A model generated the notes under the pieces. It was not told the DNA's origin. It worked only from the letters and a program-made list of their open reading frames with translations, and ran no database searches. This document shows positions 19,207 through 28,041 of a stretch of 64,000 nucleotides of DNA, piece after piece. A program made the translations under genes and the position numbers. How positions within the stretch are numbered: position 1 is the first letter of the stretch; each line of letters starts with the position of its first letter. This DNA is from CAXMST01 sp963712765 (GTDB lineage Bacteria > Actinomycetota > Thermoleophilia > Solirubrobacterales > 70-9): contig CAVQIX010000003.1 of the NCBI GenBank assembly GCA_963712765.1, positions 682,001 to 746,000 of the forward strand, given 5' to 3'.

Positions 19207-19839
19207 TCAGGCCGCGCAGGCGTCGCCCCGCCAGGACTCCAGGCCCTCCTGCACCGCGATCACGGTGATCAGCAGACCGACGATCGGATCCAGCCACCAG
19301 GCGCCGAGGAGCGCGTTGCCCAGCAGTCCGATCAGCAGTGCGCCGGCGAGGTAGGCGCAGAGCAGGTTCTGCTTGCCCTCGCTGGCGGTGGCGCTGGAGC
19401 CGATTCGCGCCGCGATCCGCTGCTTAGCTCGCCCGAGGAGCGGCATCACGATCAGGCTGGTTGTGGCGAGGACGATGCCGACGATGCTCTCCTCGGGCCG
19501 TGAGCCGTCAACCAGGGCGCGAACGGACTCGAAGCCGACGTAGGGGGCCAGCAGGAAGAACTGAACGGCGACGAGCTTCTGGGCCCGCTCCTCGGCTCTG
19601 TGGGAGAGCGTGCGCCGGCCGGTGAACCTCCAGACGATCACCACGCTCGCAAAGCCCTCGATCGCCGAGTCGAGGCCGAACCCGATCAGTGCGATCGATC
19701 CGGCGACGATCCCCGCGACGATCGCGATCGCCCCCTCGAAGACCATGTAACCGAGGCTCGCCCATGAGAGCCACTTCGCCTTCCGCGCCTCCCGCAGATA
19801 GGCGGGAGAACCGTGTGCCACGACCTCCACGACCGACAC
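19207..19839 (-). CDS. Cation diffusion facilitator-like transporter, membrane domain only
   Basis: The 210 residues contain about six hydrophobic helices. They include the CDF-type metal-site helices GFGLDSAIEGFASV and WWLDPIVGLLI, each with an acidic residue at the expected place. The cytoplasmic ferredoxin-like domain of full-length CDF proteins is missing, so this belongs to the short CDF-related group. The metal and direction are unknown. It is divergent from the PiT gene across an 88-bp gap that must hold both promoters. Confidence 0.8.
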   Translation of the reverse strand: MSVVEVVAHGSPAYLREARKAKWLSWASLGYMVFEGAIAIVAGIVAGSIALIGFGLDSAIEGFASVVIVWRFTGRRTLSHRAEERAQKLVAVQFFLLAPYVGFESVRALVDGSRPEESIVGIVLATTSLIVMPLLGRAKQRIAARIGSSATASEGKQNLLCAYLAGALLIGLLGNALLGAWWLDPIVGLLITVIAVQEGLESWRGDACAA

Positions 19840-19927
19840 GATAGTTGGGCTCGGGCCCCCGCCAGGGGTGCTGGTCCGGCGGTGACCGTAGGGCGGGATC
19901 GGCCCCGGCCGCGGCTAGAGTCGCAGC

Positions 19928-20938
19928 ATGGATCCCGGGTTCTTGCTGGCGCTCGCGCTCGCCGTCGTTTTCGCGGCGACCAACGGCCTTCACGATGCCT
20001 CCAACGCGATCGCCACGCTCGTCGCTACTCGGGCCGCGAGGCCGCTGCAGGCGATCATCCTGGCCTCGGTGTTCAACCTGCTCGGGCCGCTCCTGATCGG
20101 AGCGGCGGTCGCCGACACGATCGGCGGGATAGTCACCGTCTCGCCGGACGCGGCTACCGCGGTGATCGGCTCGGGTCTGGCCGCGGCGGTGGCATGGAAC
20201 CTGATCACCTGGCGGCGCGGGCTGCCCTCCAGCTCGAGCCACGCGCTGGTGGGAGGCCTGGTCGGTGCGGCGCTCGTGGAGGGAGGCCTCGACGCAGTCA
20301 ACTGGGGTGGCTTCGACGGCTGGCATCCGGTCGGGGTCTTCGGAGCGCTGATCGCGCTGGCTCTCTCGCCGATCCTCGGCGGCGTCGCTGCGCTGCTTGC
20401 GATCCGGGCCCTGCGCCGGCTCGTCCGACGCGGGACCAGACGCTGGATCAGCGCGGGCAGGGGCGGTCAGTGGGTCACCTCGGCGGGGCTCGCCTTCAGT
20501 CACGGTGCCAACGACGCTCAGAAGTCGGTAGGGGTCATCGCGGCCCTGCTGGTTGCGAACGGGGACATCGGGACGCTGAGCGCGCCGCTGTGGGTCAACG
20601 CGGTGTGCGCGCTGGCGCTGACCGCGGGGACGGCGCTCGGCGGCTGGCGGATCATCCGTACCGTGGGCCGCCGGATCTACCGGATCCAGGCGGTCGAGGG
20701 ACTCGCCAGCCAGGGCGCGTCGGCCGGGGTGATCCTGGCAGCCTCGGTTGCCGGCGCACCAGCCTCGACGACCCAGGTCGTCGCCTCCTCGGTGGTGGGA
20801 ATCGGAGGCGGCCGCCGGCGCTGGCGGCACGTCAACTGGGCGATAGTCCGGGAGATGGGCCTGGCCTGGCTGATCACCCTGCCCGCCGCCGGGATCATCG
20901 CCGTGGGAGTCTTCGAGTGCACGCAATGGCTGACGTGA
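19928..20938 (+). CDS. pit: Low-affinity inorganic phosphate transporter, PiT family
   Basis: A 336-residue metal-phosphate/proton symporter. The duplicated PiT signature is clear: NGLHDASNAIATLVATRAA near the N-terminus and FSHGANDAQKSVGVIAALL in the second half, with about ten membrane helices between and around them. The start is ATG at 19928. It overlaps the next gene, a DUF47 protein, by 13 bases; PiT-DUF47 pairs are a standard arrangement in which the PhoU-like partner is thought to modulate transport. Confidence 0.95.
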   Translation: MDPGFLLALALAVVFAATNGLHDASNAIATLVATRAARPLQAIILASVFNLLGPLLIGAAVADTIGGIVTVSPDAATAVIGSGLAAAVAWNLITWRRGLPSSSSHALVGGLVGAALVEGGLDAVNWGGFDGWHPVGVFGALIALALSPILGGVAALLAIRALRRLVRRGTRRWISAGRGGQWVTSAGLAFSHGANDAQKSVGVIAALLVANGDIGTLSAPLWVNAVCALALTAGTALGGWRIIRTVGRRIYRIQAVEGLASQGASAGVILAASVAGAPASTTQVVASSVVGIGGGRRRWRHVNWAIVREMGLAWLITLPAAGIIAVGVFECTQWLT

Positions 20939-21546
20939 AGCGAAAGCACTGGTTCCTGCCCGAGACGCCGGATGTGCTCGGACTGCTCGGCGAGCAGCTC
21001 GCGGTGACGATCGAGGGCGTTGATGCCTTCTCCGCCTGGGCCTCCGGAGAGGAATCAGCCGGGGAGAAGGTACAACGGATCGAGGAGCGCGGCGACGTCG
21101 CAAAGCGGCATCTGCTCGAGCAGTTGCGGGACGCTTTCATCACCCCGTTGGAGCCCGAGGACCTGTTCGCCCTCTCGCGCGGGATCGACTGGATCCTCAA
21201 CGGGATCGGCGATCTCGTTCGCGAAGCGGAGGTGCTGCAGGCCCGTCCCGATGGTGGAATCGCGGAGATGGCTGCGCTGCTCGCTGCGGTAGTCAGGCGG
21301 ATCGATGAGGCGGTCGGCCTGCTCGGCTCCTCCGGCCATCGGGCGATCGAGGCGGCCGACGCTGCGATCGCGCTCGTTCGCGAGTTGCAGGCCGCCTACT
21401 ACCGGGGTACCGCAGCCACGCGGGAGATCGCCGCGCGCGACGAGCGCATCGCCCAGCGCGAGCTCTACCGCCGCTGCGCTCAAATAGGCGAGGGCACCAT
21501 CGATGTCGCCGAGCGGGTCGTCTACGCCGTCGTCAAGGAAAGCTGA
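20926..21546 (+). CDS. DUF47 / PhoU-like accessory protein
   Basis: A 206-residue all-helical protein of the DUF47 group (PhoU-like). It has an acidic, four-helix-bundle pattern and the words VQRIEERGDVAKR and FITPLEPEDLFALSRGID, which match the metal-binding helix region of this family. It partners the PiT transporter encoded just upstream. A GTG three codons earlier (20917) is an alternative start. It is the last gene of the pair. Confidence 0.92.
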   Translation: MADVKRKHWFLPETPDVLGLLGEQLAVTIEGVDAFSAWASGEESAGEKVQRIEERGDVAKRHLLEQLRDAFITPLEPEDLFALSRGIDWILNGIGDLVREAEVLQARPDGGIAEMAALLAAVVRRIDEAVGLLGSSGHRAIEAADAAIALVRELQAAYYRGTAATREIAARDERIAQRELYRRCAQIGEGTIDVAERVVYAVVKES

Positions 21547-21643
21547 CGGGGCATCCCGCCCGCTCGGCGTGGCAATCGCGCAATCGGGTGACCATTACCG
21601 CGCTGGCTGACCACGATCGAGACGATGCAACAATGGCGATCTG

Positions 21644-22450
21644 ATGGCCTCCGAGATCGGGCAAGCTCTGAGAGAGGCTCGTCTCGCCCAGGGGATCGAG
21701 CTCGACGAGGCTCAACGGGTCACCAAGATCAGAGCCCGCTACCTCGAGGCTCTCGAGAACGAGCAGTGGGAGAAGCTGCCCGACCCCGCCTACGTCCGTG
21801 GTTTCCTCCGGACCTACGCGGGTTACCTCGACCTCGATGCGAACGCGCTGGTGGCCGCATACCGCGGCGAGCACCGCGAGGAGGAGGACCCGGGCCCGAT
21901 CCCTCGCGACATGCTGCCTCGAAAGGGGCAGGTAGAGCGGCACCCCGGCCGGCGGCGCCATGCTCTCCTGGCGCTGGTAGTGATCGCGATCGGGTTGATC
22001 ATCGTGATCGTGATCGCACGGGGCGGCGGCGACCGCTCCACCTCGGGCCCGCTCGAACCCGAGCGCACCGATGCCGTCGCGGGCTCGGGCGGCTCGAGCG
22101 AGCCCGATCCGGTTCCTGCCGACAACGACGGGCAGGGCAGCGAGCCGAAGCCCACGCCCATGGACCCCGACAAGGTCGAGGTCGACCTCCGCGCTACGGG
22201 GCCGGTGTGGGTCTGTCTCACCCGCGGCGGCGGCGAGGTCCTGGTCAACGGTGAGACGATCGCGGCCGGGGACGGACGGGGTCCCTACGAGGGCGGGGCG
22301 TTCGAGGTCACGCTCGGCAACGGATCGGTCGAGCTCGACGTCGATGGCAGGCCCTTGGAGATCCCTGCCCGAGCCGAGCCACAGGGGTACCGGATCAACC
22401 CCGACGGAGCGAAGGAACTCGACAGTGCTGAGCGGCCGACCTGCGCCTAG
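21644..22450 (+). CDS. RodZ-like helix-turn-helix membrane protein
   Basis: Architecture: an N-terminal Xre-type HTH (about 1-75, starting IGQALREARLAQGIELDEA, with YLEALENEQW and YVRGFLRTYA typical of the RodZ group), a basic segment, one membrane helix (about 105-127), a Pro/Asp-rich linker and a C-terminal DUF4115-like beta domain (about 165-260). RodZ links MreB to the cell-wall machinery in rods; in actinobacteria lacking MreB its role is unclear. It is monocistronic. Confidence 0.88.
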   Translation: MASEIGQALREARLAQGIELDEAQRVTKIRARYLEALENEQWEKLPDPAYVRGFLRTYAGYLDLDANALVAAYRGEHREEEDPGPIPRDMLPRKGQVERHPGRRRHALLALVVIAIGLIIVIVIARGGGDRSTSGPLEPERTDAVAGSGGSSEPDPVPADNDGQGSEPKPTPMDPDKVEVDLRATGPVWVCLTRGGGEVLVNGETIAAGDGRGPYEGGAFEVTLGNGSVELDVDGRPLEIPARAEPQGYRINPDGAKELDSAERPTCA

Positions 22451-22552
22451 CGGGGAGCGCTCGCATCGGGCTACGATGCGCCCGATCGTGGGGAACCGGA
22501 GCTGAAATCGAGCACCCGCAAGTGGATCGCCGCCGGGGCGGGTGGCGCCGCG

Positions 22553-23536
22553 GTGCTCACGGCGGGCTGGATCGCCGCCCAGCGGGCCGACAGCCGCGCG
22601 ATCGACAACGATCCGCGCCTGGGCCCGCTGTTCGCCGAGTTCGGCGGCAGGCGCAGCTCGGTGCGCGCCGATGACGGGACCGCGCTTTGGGTCCGCACCT
22701 TCGGACCCGAGGACGCCCCGACGGTGATCTTCATCCATGGCTGGACCTGCTCGGCCGAGTTCTGGAAGCTGCAGATCGCCGCGCTGGAGGGCGAGCGCAG
22801 GATCGTCGCGTTCGACCTCCGCGGTCATGGGCAGAGCGAGCGACCCCCGAGCGGCAACTACTCGATCGAGACCTTCGGTCGGGACCTCGATGCGGTCATG
22901 CGGGCCTGCGTGCCCGAGGGTGAGCGGGCCCTGCTGGTCGGCCACTCGCTCGGGGCGATGACGATCGTTGCCTGGGCCGGCGCCCACCCGGAGGTGGTCG
23001 ATGAGCGGGTTTCGGCGGCGATCCTCATCAACACCGGGGTCGGAGACCTGATCTCGCGGTCGATGGTCGTCACGGGCTTCCCCGGCGGGATAGCCCAGCT
23101 CGAGCGCTTCACCGGCGAGATCCTGCTCAGGGCTCGCGCGGCGATCCCGACGTTCTCGGCTCCCGTGCTGCACCGGATCATCCGCCGTTTCGTGCTCGGG
23201 CGCAGAGCAACCCCGGCGGAGGTGGCCTTCTGCGAGCGGCTCGTCCTCTCTTGCCCGGCCGAGGTACGCGGCGCCGTCGGCGGCACCCTCACGGAGTCCG
23301 CCCTCGAGGCGGCGCTGGGGCGTCTGACGGTGCCCGCTCTCGTCATCGCCGGCAGCGAGGACAAGCTCACCCCGCCCGAGAACGCGCGCGAGATGGCAGA
23401 GCTCCTGCCCGAGGTCCTCGACCTGATCGAGATTTCCGAGTCCGGCCACATGAGCCCGGTTGAGTTCCCCGATCGGGTCAGCGACCTCGTGGCCGAGCTG
23501 GCCGGCACCCACGCCGCCCATGGCCGGGCTTCCTGA
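22553..23536 (+). CDS. Alpha/beta hydrolase with N-terminal hydrophobic segment
   Basis: A 327-residue alpha/beta hydrolase. It has HGWTCSAEFW at the oxyanion region, nucleophile elbow GHSLGAM (Ser), acid region AGSEDKLTPP, and SGHMSPVEFP with the catalytic His. The frame stays open upstream and encodes a hydrophobic, signal-like stretch from about 22502. The GTG at 22553 may therefore be internal, with a rare CTG at 22502 (preceded by GGAACCGGAG) as an alternative start. No specific substrate can be inferred. Confidence 0.85.
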   Translation: MLTAGWIAAQRADSRAIDNDPRLGPLFAEFGGRRSSVRADDGTALWVRTFGPEDAPTVIFIHGWTCSAEFWKLQIAALEGERRIVAFDLRGHGQSERPPSGNYSIETFGRDLDAVMRACVPEGERALLVGHSLGAMTIVAWAGAHPEVVDERVSAAILINTGVGDLISRSMVVTGFPGGIAQLERFTGEILLRARAAIPTFSAPVLHRIIRRFVLGRRATPAEVAFCERLVLSCPAEVRGAVGGTLTESALEAALGRLTVPALVIAGSEDKLTPPENAREMAELLPEVLDLIEISESGHMSPVEFPDRVSDLVAELAGTHAAHGRAS

Positions 23537-23569
23537 ACACCCCGACCGTCCGCTAGATTCCCCGACCCC

Positions 23570-23642
23570 GGGCGTTTAGCTCAGTTGGGAGAGCGCCAGC
23601 TCGACAAGCTGGAGGTCACTGGTTCGAGCCCAGTAACGCCCA
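23570..23642 (+). tRNA. tRNA-Val (anticodon GAC)
   Basis: The acceptor stem pairs GGGCGTT with AACGCCC, the anticodon stem pairs CCAGC with GCTGG around TCGACAA (GAC), and the T-arm ACTGG-TTCGAGC-CCAGT is intact. The discriminator is A. CCA is not encoded. Confidence 0.97.
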
Positions 23643-24231
23643 TCGGGAGGGGATCTGCGCCAGATCGCGTCAGATCCCGCCAACCCCGCTCTGCGGTGCG
23701 GCTCCGGCGAAGTTGATCGCCGCAAAGAGCGGGACTCCTGGCCCCGCCTAGAACGCCTTTCACGGACCCCAACTGGTAGCTGGCTGGTAGCAGCACCGCT
23801 GGTAGCAGCACTGCTGTTACCACCTCGAGGAGCCGCCACCGGGTAGCCCCGCCCAAGTCCGGTAGCCCGGACCCCCACCGTGAACGGTGCCCACGGCAAC
23901 GACGCAACCCGGCACCGCAGGACCCGAGCACGGGTCCGTGCCCTCGGTCTAAATGGACCGTGCGCCGCCAGCCTCATAAGTCCCTCACGGGCGAGGAGTG
24001 GTGCCAGCGCCCCCGGAGAGCCCGCGAAGCTGCCAATGAGGCCGGCGACAAGAAGTCCGAGAAGTTCTGGGTGAAGATAGAACGCTGAGGCTTTGGCGGG
24101 GCCGACGCGGCTCGCTCGCACCCCGGGGAGGGGTAGGTGCCAAGGGGATCGCAAGTGCACGACCGCCAGGGCGAGGATCGCGTAGGAGTAACTTCCGTCT
24201 GTGAGCGCAGTCAGCCCGAATAGCTAGCGAC
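23643..24231 (+). other. Gene-free stretch after tRNA-Val with possible remnant and inverted repeats
   Basis: No intact gene is visible. At 23651-23677 the word GATCTG and its complement CAGATC occur in a nested palindrome. Near 23775-23815 CTGGTAGC repeats four times. At about 23960-24088 one plus-strand frame ends with REAANEAGDKKSEKFWVKIE and a stop, which looks like the tail of a lost protein but has no start. Location next to a tRNA suits a former integrated element. The short protein-like readings opposite the tRNA itself are artefacts. Confidence 0.45.
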
Positions 24232-25389
24232 GTGTCCGGGAAGAGCTGGCAGATCGGTCGTCTGGCGGGAATCCCGATCGGGATCAGGCCGATGTGGCTG
24301 CTGATCGTTGCGTTGATCACTTGGTCCCTGGGGGCTTCCTACTACCCCGATCAGATCAATGGGATCGCCCCCGTGGACGCCTACTTGCTCGGCCTAGCGA
24401 GTGCGCTGCTGCTCTTCGCGAGCATCCTCCTGCACGAGTTCGGACACGCGATCGTCGCTCGACGCCGCGGCGTGCGAGTCGAGGGCATCGACCTGTGGCT
24501 GCTGGGGGGCGTATCGAAGCTCAAGGACTCACCCCACGGCCCAGGGGACGAGCTCCGCTACGCCGTCGCCGGACCGGCGGTGACGCTGGTGATCGTGGCG
24601 TTCTTCGGCCTCCTGTCGGCAGCGCTCTCCAGCGGCGCTCCGGCAGTCCTGGAGGCGTTGGTCGGCTACCAGTTCCTGGTCAACGCGATGATCCTCGGCT
24701 TCAACCTGATTCCCGCCTTCCCGCTCGACGGAGGGCGGATCATGAGGGCGATGATCTGGCTCCGGGTCGGCGACATGACCGAGGCTACGCAGAGGGCGGC
24801 CACCGTCGGCCGCTGGTTCGCCTACGGCTTCATCGCGGGCGGCCTGCTGCTGGCGTTCGAGGGAGCGGTAGGCGGGCTCTGGCTGGCGCTGATCGGCCTG
24901 TTCTTGATGATGGCGGGCCGGGCCGAGGAGGGCCAGCAGGCGGTACATGCCGCGCTTGCAGGTCACGAGGCGCAGGAGCTGATGTCGTTTCCCGCGGTGG
25001 TGGTACCGGCTGAGATGACGATCGAGCAGGCCGCCGGCGCCTACTTTGCCCGCTACCGCTACCGCTCGTTTCCGGTCGTCCGCGGGGAGGTGGTCGAGGG
25101 GCTGGTCACCCTCGAGCGGGTCGAGGCGATGAGTCCGGATGAGCGTCGCCGGCGGACCGTCGGCGAGATCGTCGACGACGACCCCGAGCTGTTCATCGAC
25201 GAGCACGCCGACGTTGGGGCCCTACTCGACCGCGAGGCCTTCATCCGCATCGGTCGAGCGGTTGTCCTCACCGAGCGTGAGGGGGTCGGGATCCTCTCGG
25301 CGACCGAGGTCTCGCGCGCGGTCAGGGCCGCCAAGCTGGGCCCGCGCCCGCCGACGGACAGCTCCCGCCCGAGGGTCGCCACCCGCTGA
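24232..25389 (+). CDS. Site-2-protease (M50) membrane metalloprotease with CBS-like tail
   Basis: A 385-residue intramembrane zinc protease of the SpoIVFB/YydH branch. The zinc motif HEFGH is at 68-72 and the third ligand is D166 in NLIPAFPLDGGR. About six membrane helices span residues 15-235. The C-terminal 150 residues resemble CBS domains (FPAVVVPAEMTIEQAAGAYF, FPVVRGEVVEGLVT), which bind adenine nucleotides in related proteases. Substrates may include anti-sigma factors or membrane proteins, unproven. The start GTG at 24232 has no obvious ribosome-binding site. Confidence 0.9.
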   Translation: MSGKSWQIGRLAGIPIGIRPMWLLIVALITWSLGASYYPDQINGIAPVDAYLLGLASALLLFASILLHEFGHAIVARRRGVRVEGIDLWLLGGVSKLKDSPHGPGDELRYAVAGPAVTLVIVAFFGLLSAALSSGAPAVLEALVGYQFLVNAMILGFNLIPAFPLDGGRIMRAMIWLRVGDMTEATQRAATVGRWFAYGFIAGGLLLAFEGAVGGLWLALIGLFLMMAGRAEEGQQAVHAALAGHEAQELMSFPAVVVPAEMTIEQAAGAYFARYRYRSFPVVRGEVVEGLVTLERVEAMSPDERRRRTVGEIVDDDPELFIDEHADVGALLDREAFIRIGRAVVLTEREGVGILSATEVSRAVRAAKLGPRPPTDSSRPRVATR

Positions 25390-25561
25390 GCGGGACGGCC
25401 TCAGCGCCGGTCGGCAGGCGGGGCACCGCGCGGATGAGCGTCTTGCGGCCCCACTGCTCGGTCCAGCAGCCACTCAAAGAGCGAGGCCCAAGCCGTAGCC
25501 AAACAGCGCTGGCCGTCCTGCTCGAGCGGGAGGCGATGTAAGCCCAGCCCGCACCGAACGG

Positions 25562-25955
25562 CTACGCGGTCGAACGCGTCGAGGTTTCCACCTGGCGTTC
25601 GATGAAGCGATCGAACAGGGGGACTGCGAACGAGTATTTGCCCCAGCGATTCTTGTAGATGAGACCTGCACCGCTCAGGCTGGACAGCATCTGGTTGACG
25701 TGGCTACTGCTAAACGGCTTCTCCAGCACCTCCTTGGAGGCTGCAACCACCTCATGAACCGTGAATTCGTCGTCCCCCCTCCCAGGCTCGCGATGGCCCA
25801 CAGAAGATCGCGCTGCCGGTCGGTCGCCCTTGCCCATCGACCCGCGAAGAAATCCGAGTCGAGCTTCATCGATCGCCTCGAGGGGAACTGAGTACGGGTT
25901 TCCGCGCTGACCCTGCTCGAGAAATGCGTCGTATACCTCCCGTGTGGACGCCGCC
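25562..25955 (-). pseudogene. C-terminal remnant of an AAA-type ATPase, cut by an IS21 end
   Basis: Minus-strand sequence reads in pieces as GNPYSVPLEAID, then DSDFFAGRWARATDRQRDLL in another frame, then EFTVHEVVAASKEVL and SGAGLIYKNRWGKYSFAVPL back in the first frame. Together these match the C-terminal lid/winged-helix part of AAA ATPases found as stand-alone ATP-binding proteins. One frame change sits at a G6 run (25770s); the other, near 25870, is not at a homopolymer. The N-terminal ATPase domain is absent because the gene ends at 25955, where IS21-type terminal sequence begins. Confidence 0.6.
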
Positions 25956-26398
25956 TGAATACTGACCCACCTGCGCCGGTCCAATAGTGCCCCACCCCGG
26001 CGCGCCGGACATCGTCCGGCGGGGCCCAGACCCTGGCTCGGTCATCGCGATCGAAGCCAGGAGGAAGCCGGGTGGTTGGAGTGCAGCAGTGGGCCGAGAT
26101 CAGGAGGATGAGCGAGGTCGAGGATCTCTCGCAGCGAGAGATCCAGCGCCGCACCGGACTGCATCGAAAGACGATTCGCCGCGCGCTCAGATCGCCTGAG
26201 CCGCCCCGCTACCAGCGCCCTCCCAGGCCCTCGAAGCTCGACCCTTTCAAGGACGAGATCAACCGCATCCTCAAGGCCGACCCCGAGAGGGCAGCACCTC
26301 GCGAATCGGCCCGCCTAGCGCGACGCCGTCGCGAGCCCATCACCCCACCCGAGGCGAGCCAGCGGCCCAGTGGTGAGCGCCTCAGGGCTCGAGCGTGA
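25956..26398 (+). mobile_element. istA: IS21-family left end with truncated istA
   Basis: From TG at 25956 the repeated words ACTGACCCACC and AGTGCCCCACC resemble the multiple terminal repeats of IS21-group elements. A GTG at 26072 opens the N-terminus of the IstA transposase: QQWAEIRRM, LSQREIQRRTGLHRKTIRRA (the helix-turn-helix) and PPRPSKLDPFKDEI. Similarity stops near 26290 and the frame ends at 26398 without the DDE catalytic domain. No istB or right end is present. The element is dead, and its insertion seems to have removed the 5' part of the AAA-ATPase gene. Confidence 0.75.
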
Positions 26399-26523
26399 CT
26401 GGGATCTCGACGAAAGGAGGCGGCGGTGCGGCCTTCGCCTCGGCGCCCGTCGCCGCCTGCTCCGAGAAGACGGTGATCACGCCCGGGCCAGCCTTGCCGA
26501 CCTTGAACTCGACCGCCTCGATC
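26382..26523 (-). pseudogene. C-terminal fragment of an unidentified protein
   Basis: The minus strand reads EAVEFKVGKAGPGVITVFSE, then PPPPFVEIPVTLEP and a stop at 26382. Composition is protein-like and codon use is good, but the frame has no plausible start: upstream it runs into the reductase-tail fragment at 26525. It looks like the last 45 residues of a gene whose front was lost in a rearrangement. I do not recognise the family. Confidence 0.4.
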
Positions 26524-26524
26524 C

Positions 26525-26601
26525 GACCGGATCGAGAGGGAGCTGCCCGAGGCTGCGGGGATCGATACGACGAGGAAGGGATGTGGATCGTCAACGCCTG
26601 A
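26525..26601 (+). pseudogene. Tail fragment of a second aldo/keto reductase gene
   Basis: The plus strand reads DRIERELPEAAG, then after one missing base DRYDEEGMWIVNA and a stop. The intact reductase just downstream ends GRIEAELPEVAGERYDERGM followed by SIVNR. The match is in both protein and DNA and lies in the same orientation, 68 bases before the intact gene. It is what remains of a tandem paralog or an older copy. Confidence 0.7.
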
Positions 26602-26668
26602 GGCTTCGGGGTTGCTCTTAAGATGGGCGCAACGGGTCTTCACCACGATCACAGCGACGGAGGACGGA

Positions 26669-27646
26669 ATGGAGAAGCGCAAGCTGGGCAGCACCGGATT
26701 GGAGGTCTCCGCGATCGGGCTCGGCTGCATGGGCATGTCGGCCTTCTACGGAACCATCGATGAGGCCGAGTCGATAGCGACGATCGAACGGGCGGCCGAA
26801 CTCGGCGTAACCCTGCTCGACACCGCAGAGGTATACGGGCCGAACACAAACGAGGAGTTGGTCGGCCGAGCGGTCGCGGGCCGCCGCGAGCAGGTTGTGA
26901 TCGCAACCAAGTTCGGGATGGTGATCGATGCGGACGGCTCCCGCAGGATCGACGGGGCGCCCGAGACGGTGCGCCGTTCAATCGACGGCTCGTTGAATCG
27001 GCTGCGGACCGACTACGTCGACCTCTACTACCAGCACCGCGTCGACCCCGGCGTCCCGATCGAGGAGACAGTTGGCGCGATGGCTGAGCTGGTCGAGCAG
27101 GGCAAGGTGCGCCATCTCGGCCTGAGCGAGGCCTCGGCCGAGACGATCCGGCGCGCCCATGCCGTGCATCCGATCGCGGCCGTGCAGTCAGAGTATTCCC
27201 TCTGGACGCGGGACCCAGAAGCCGAGGTGCTGCCGACGCTACGCGAGCTCGGGATCGGCCTGGTCGCCTACTCGCCGCTGGGCCGGGGATTCCTCTCGGG
27301 CCGGTTCCGGTCCCTGCAGGAGCTCGAGCCAGACGACTCAAGACGAGCCGGCCCACGCTTCGCTGAGGAGAATCTGGGCTCGAACCTGAAGCTGGCCGAG
27401 ACCGTGGAGAGGCTCGCTGGCGAGAAGGGAATGACCGCGGCCCAACTCGCTCTCGCATGGGTGCTCGCCCAGGGCCATGGTGTCGTCCCGATCCCGGGCA
27501 CCAAACGGCGCTCGTATCTGGAGCAGAACGCCGCCGCGGTCGAGGTCGAGCTGACCCCCGAGGAGCTGGGTCGAATCGAGGCCGAGCTGCCCGAGGTCGC
27601 GGGGGAGCGCTACGACGAGCGCGGGATGAGCATCGTCAACCGCTGA
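26669..27646 (+). CDS. Aldo/keto reductase
   Basis: An NADPH-dependent (beta/alpha)8 oxidoreductase of 325 residues. It has GLGCMGMSAFYG near the N-terminus, DTAEVYGPNTNEELVG with catalytic Y56, the lysine in VVIATKFG, the histidine in YYQHRVD, and the cofactor-binding C-terminus VPIPGTKRRSYLEQN. The layout matches the YajO/AKR13-like group. GACGGAGGACGGA lies ahead of the ATG at 26669. The natural substrate is unknown. A degraded tail of a close paralog lies directly upstream. Confidence 0.93.
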   Translation: MEKRKLGSTGLEVSAIGLGCMGMSAFYGTIDEAESIATIERAAELGVTLLDTAEVYGPNTNEELVGRAVAGRREQVVIATKFGMVIDADGSRRIDGAPETVRRSIDGSLNRLRTDYVDLYYQHRVDPGVPIEETVGAMAELVEQGKVRHLGLSEASAETIRRAHAVHPIAAVQSEYSLWTRDPEAEVLPTLRELGIGLVAYSPLGRGFLSGRFRSLQELEPDDSRRAGPRFAEENLGSNLKLAETVERLAGEKGMTAAQLALAWVLAQGHGVVPIPGTKRRSYLEQNAAAVEVELTPEELGRIEAELPEVAGERYDERGMSIVNR

Positions 27647-27671
27647 GCGCTCGGCGCTGAGGCAGGTGGTC

Positions 27672-27697
27672 GCGGGTTCGAGTCCCGTCGCTCACCC
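27672..27697 (+). repeat. tRNA 3'-end fragment (T-arm plus acceptor strand)
   Basis: The sequence contains an intact T-arm, GCGGG-TTCGAGT-CCCGT, followed by acceptor-strand-like CGCTCACC, but no D-arm or anticodon arm lies upstream. It does not match the 3' ends of the three complete tRNAs in the window. Such fragments are left by elements that integrate into tRNA genes. Confidence 0.6.
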
Positions 27698-28041
27698 CTC
27701 GAGATCACGCATGGGCAAGCCAAAGAGCTTCGCCCGCGCCTCGGCCCAGTTCTCGTTCGGGGTCCATGCTCATCTGTGCACTGCTCGCTCGAGGGCGGTG
27801 GTGCCTAGACGGCGCCGCGCCGCCATCCTGATCACGGGGAATCGACCTGGGAATGGCTCGAAGCGGTGGCGCCGGTTCGGTAGCGGGTCCGGAGGGGCGC
27901 GCGATGGCGGAGCTCAACGAGCGCCCGCTGGGCGAACCGCCGGGCCTTCTCCTCGGTCGGATCGAGCTCAGCAGCCTCACGTAGCGCCGCGAGATCATCC
28001 TCAGCAGGTAACTCCTGGTCCGGGGACCGCGTCGCAGCACA
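27698..28041 (-). other. Stretch with a possible minus-strand gene fragment
   Basis: No complete gene is visible between the tRNA fragment and the MDR remnant. On the minus strand, about 28020 down to 27832, a frame reads ELPAEDDLAALREAAELDPT and EEKARRFAQRALVELRHRAP before a stop. Its codon use is normal and its helical composition is protein-like, but there is no start and no recognisable family. Confidence 0.35.

Noticed and set aside
19813..20916. Long plus-strand open frame overlapping the PiT gene and running into the DUF47 gene
   Set aside because: Only the last part (DUF47) is protein-like. The rest is an Arg/Gly-rich shadow of the PiT gene.
23576..24160. Minus-strand protein-like reading across tRNA-Val ending in words such as WARTSDLQLVELALSQLS and GLEPVTSSLSSW
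   Set aside because: These are the well-known false translations of the antisense of tRNA genes; no real protein is encoded.
27666..28041. N-terminal extension of the MDR remnant beginning VAGSSPVAHPS
   Set aside because: That start is the translated T-arm of the tRNA fragment; the dehydrogenase similarity begins only near 28042.
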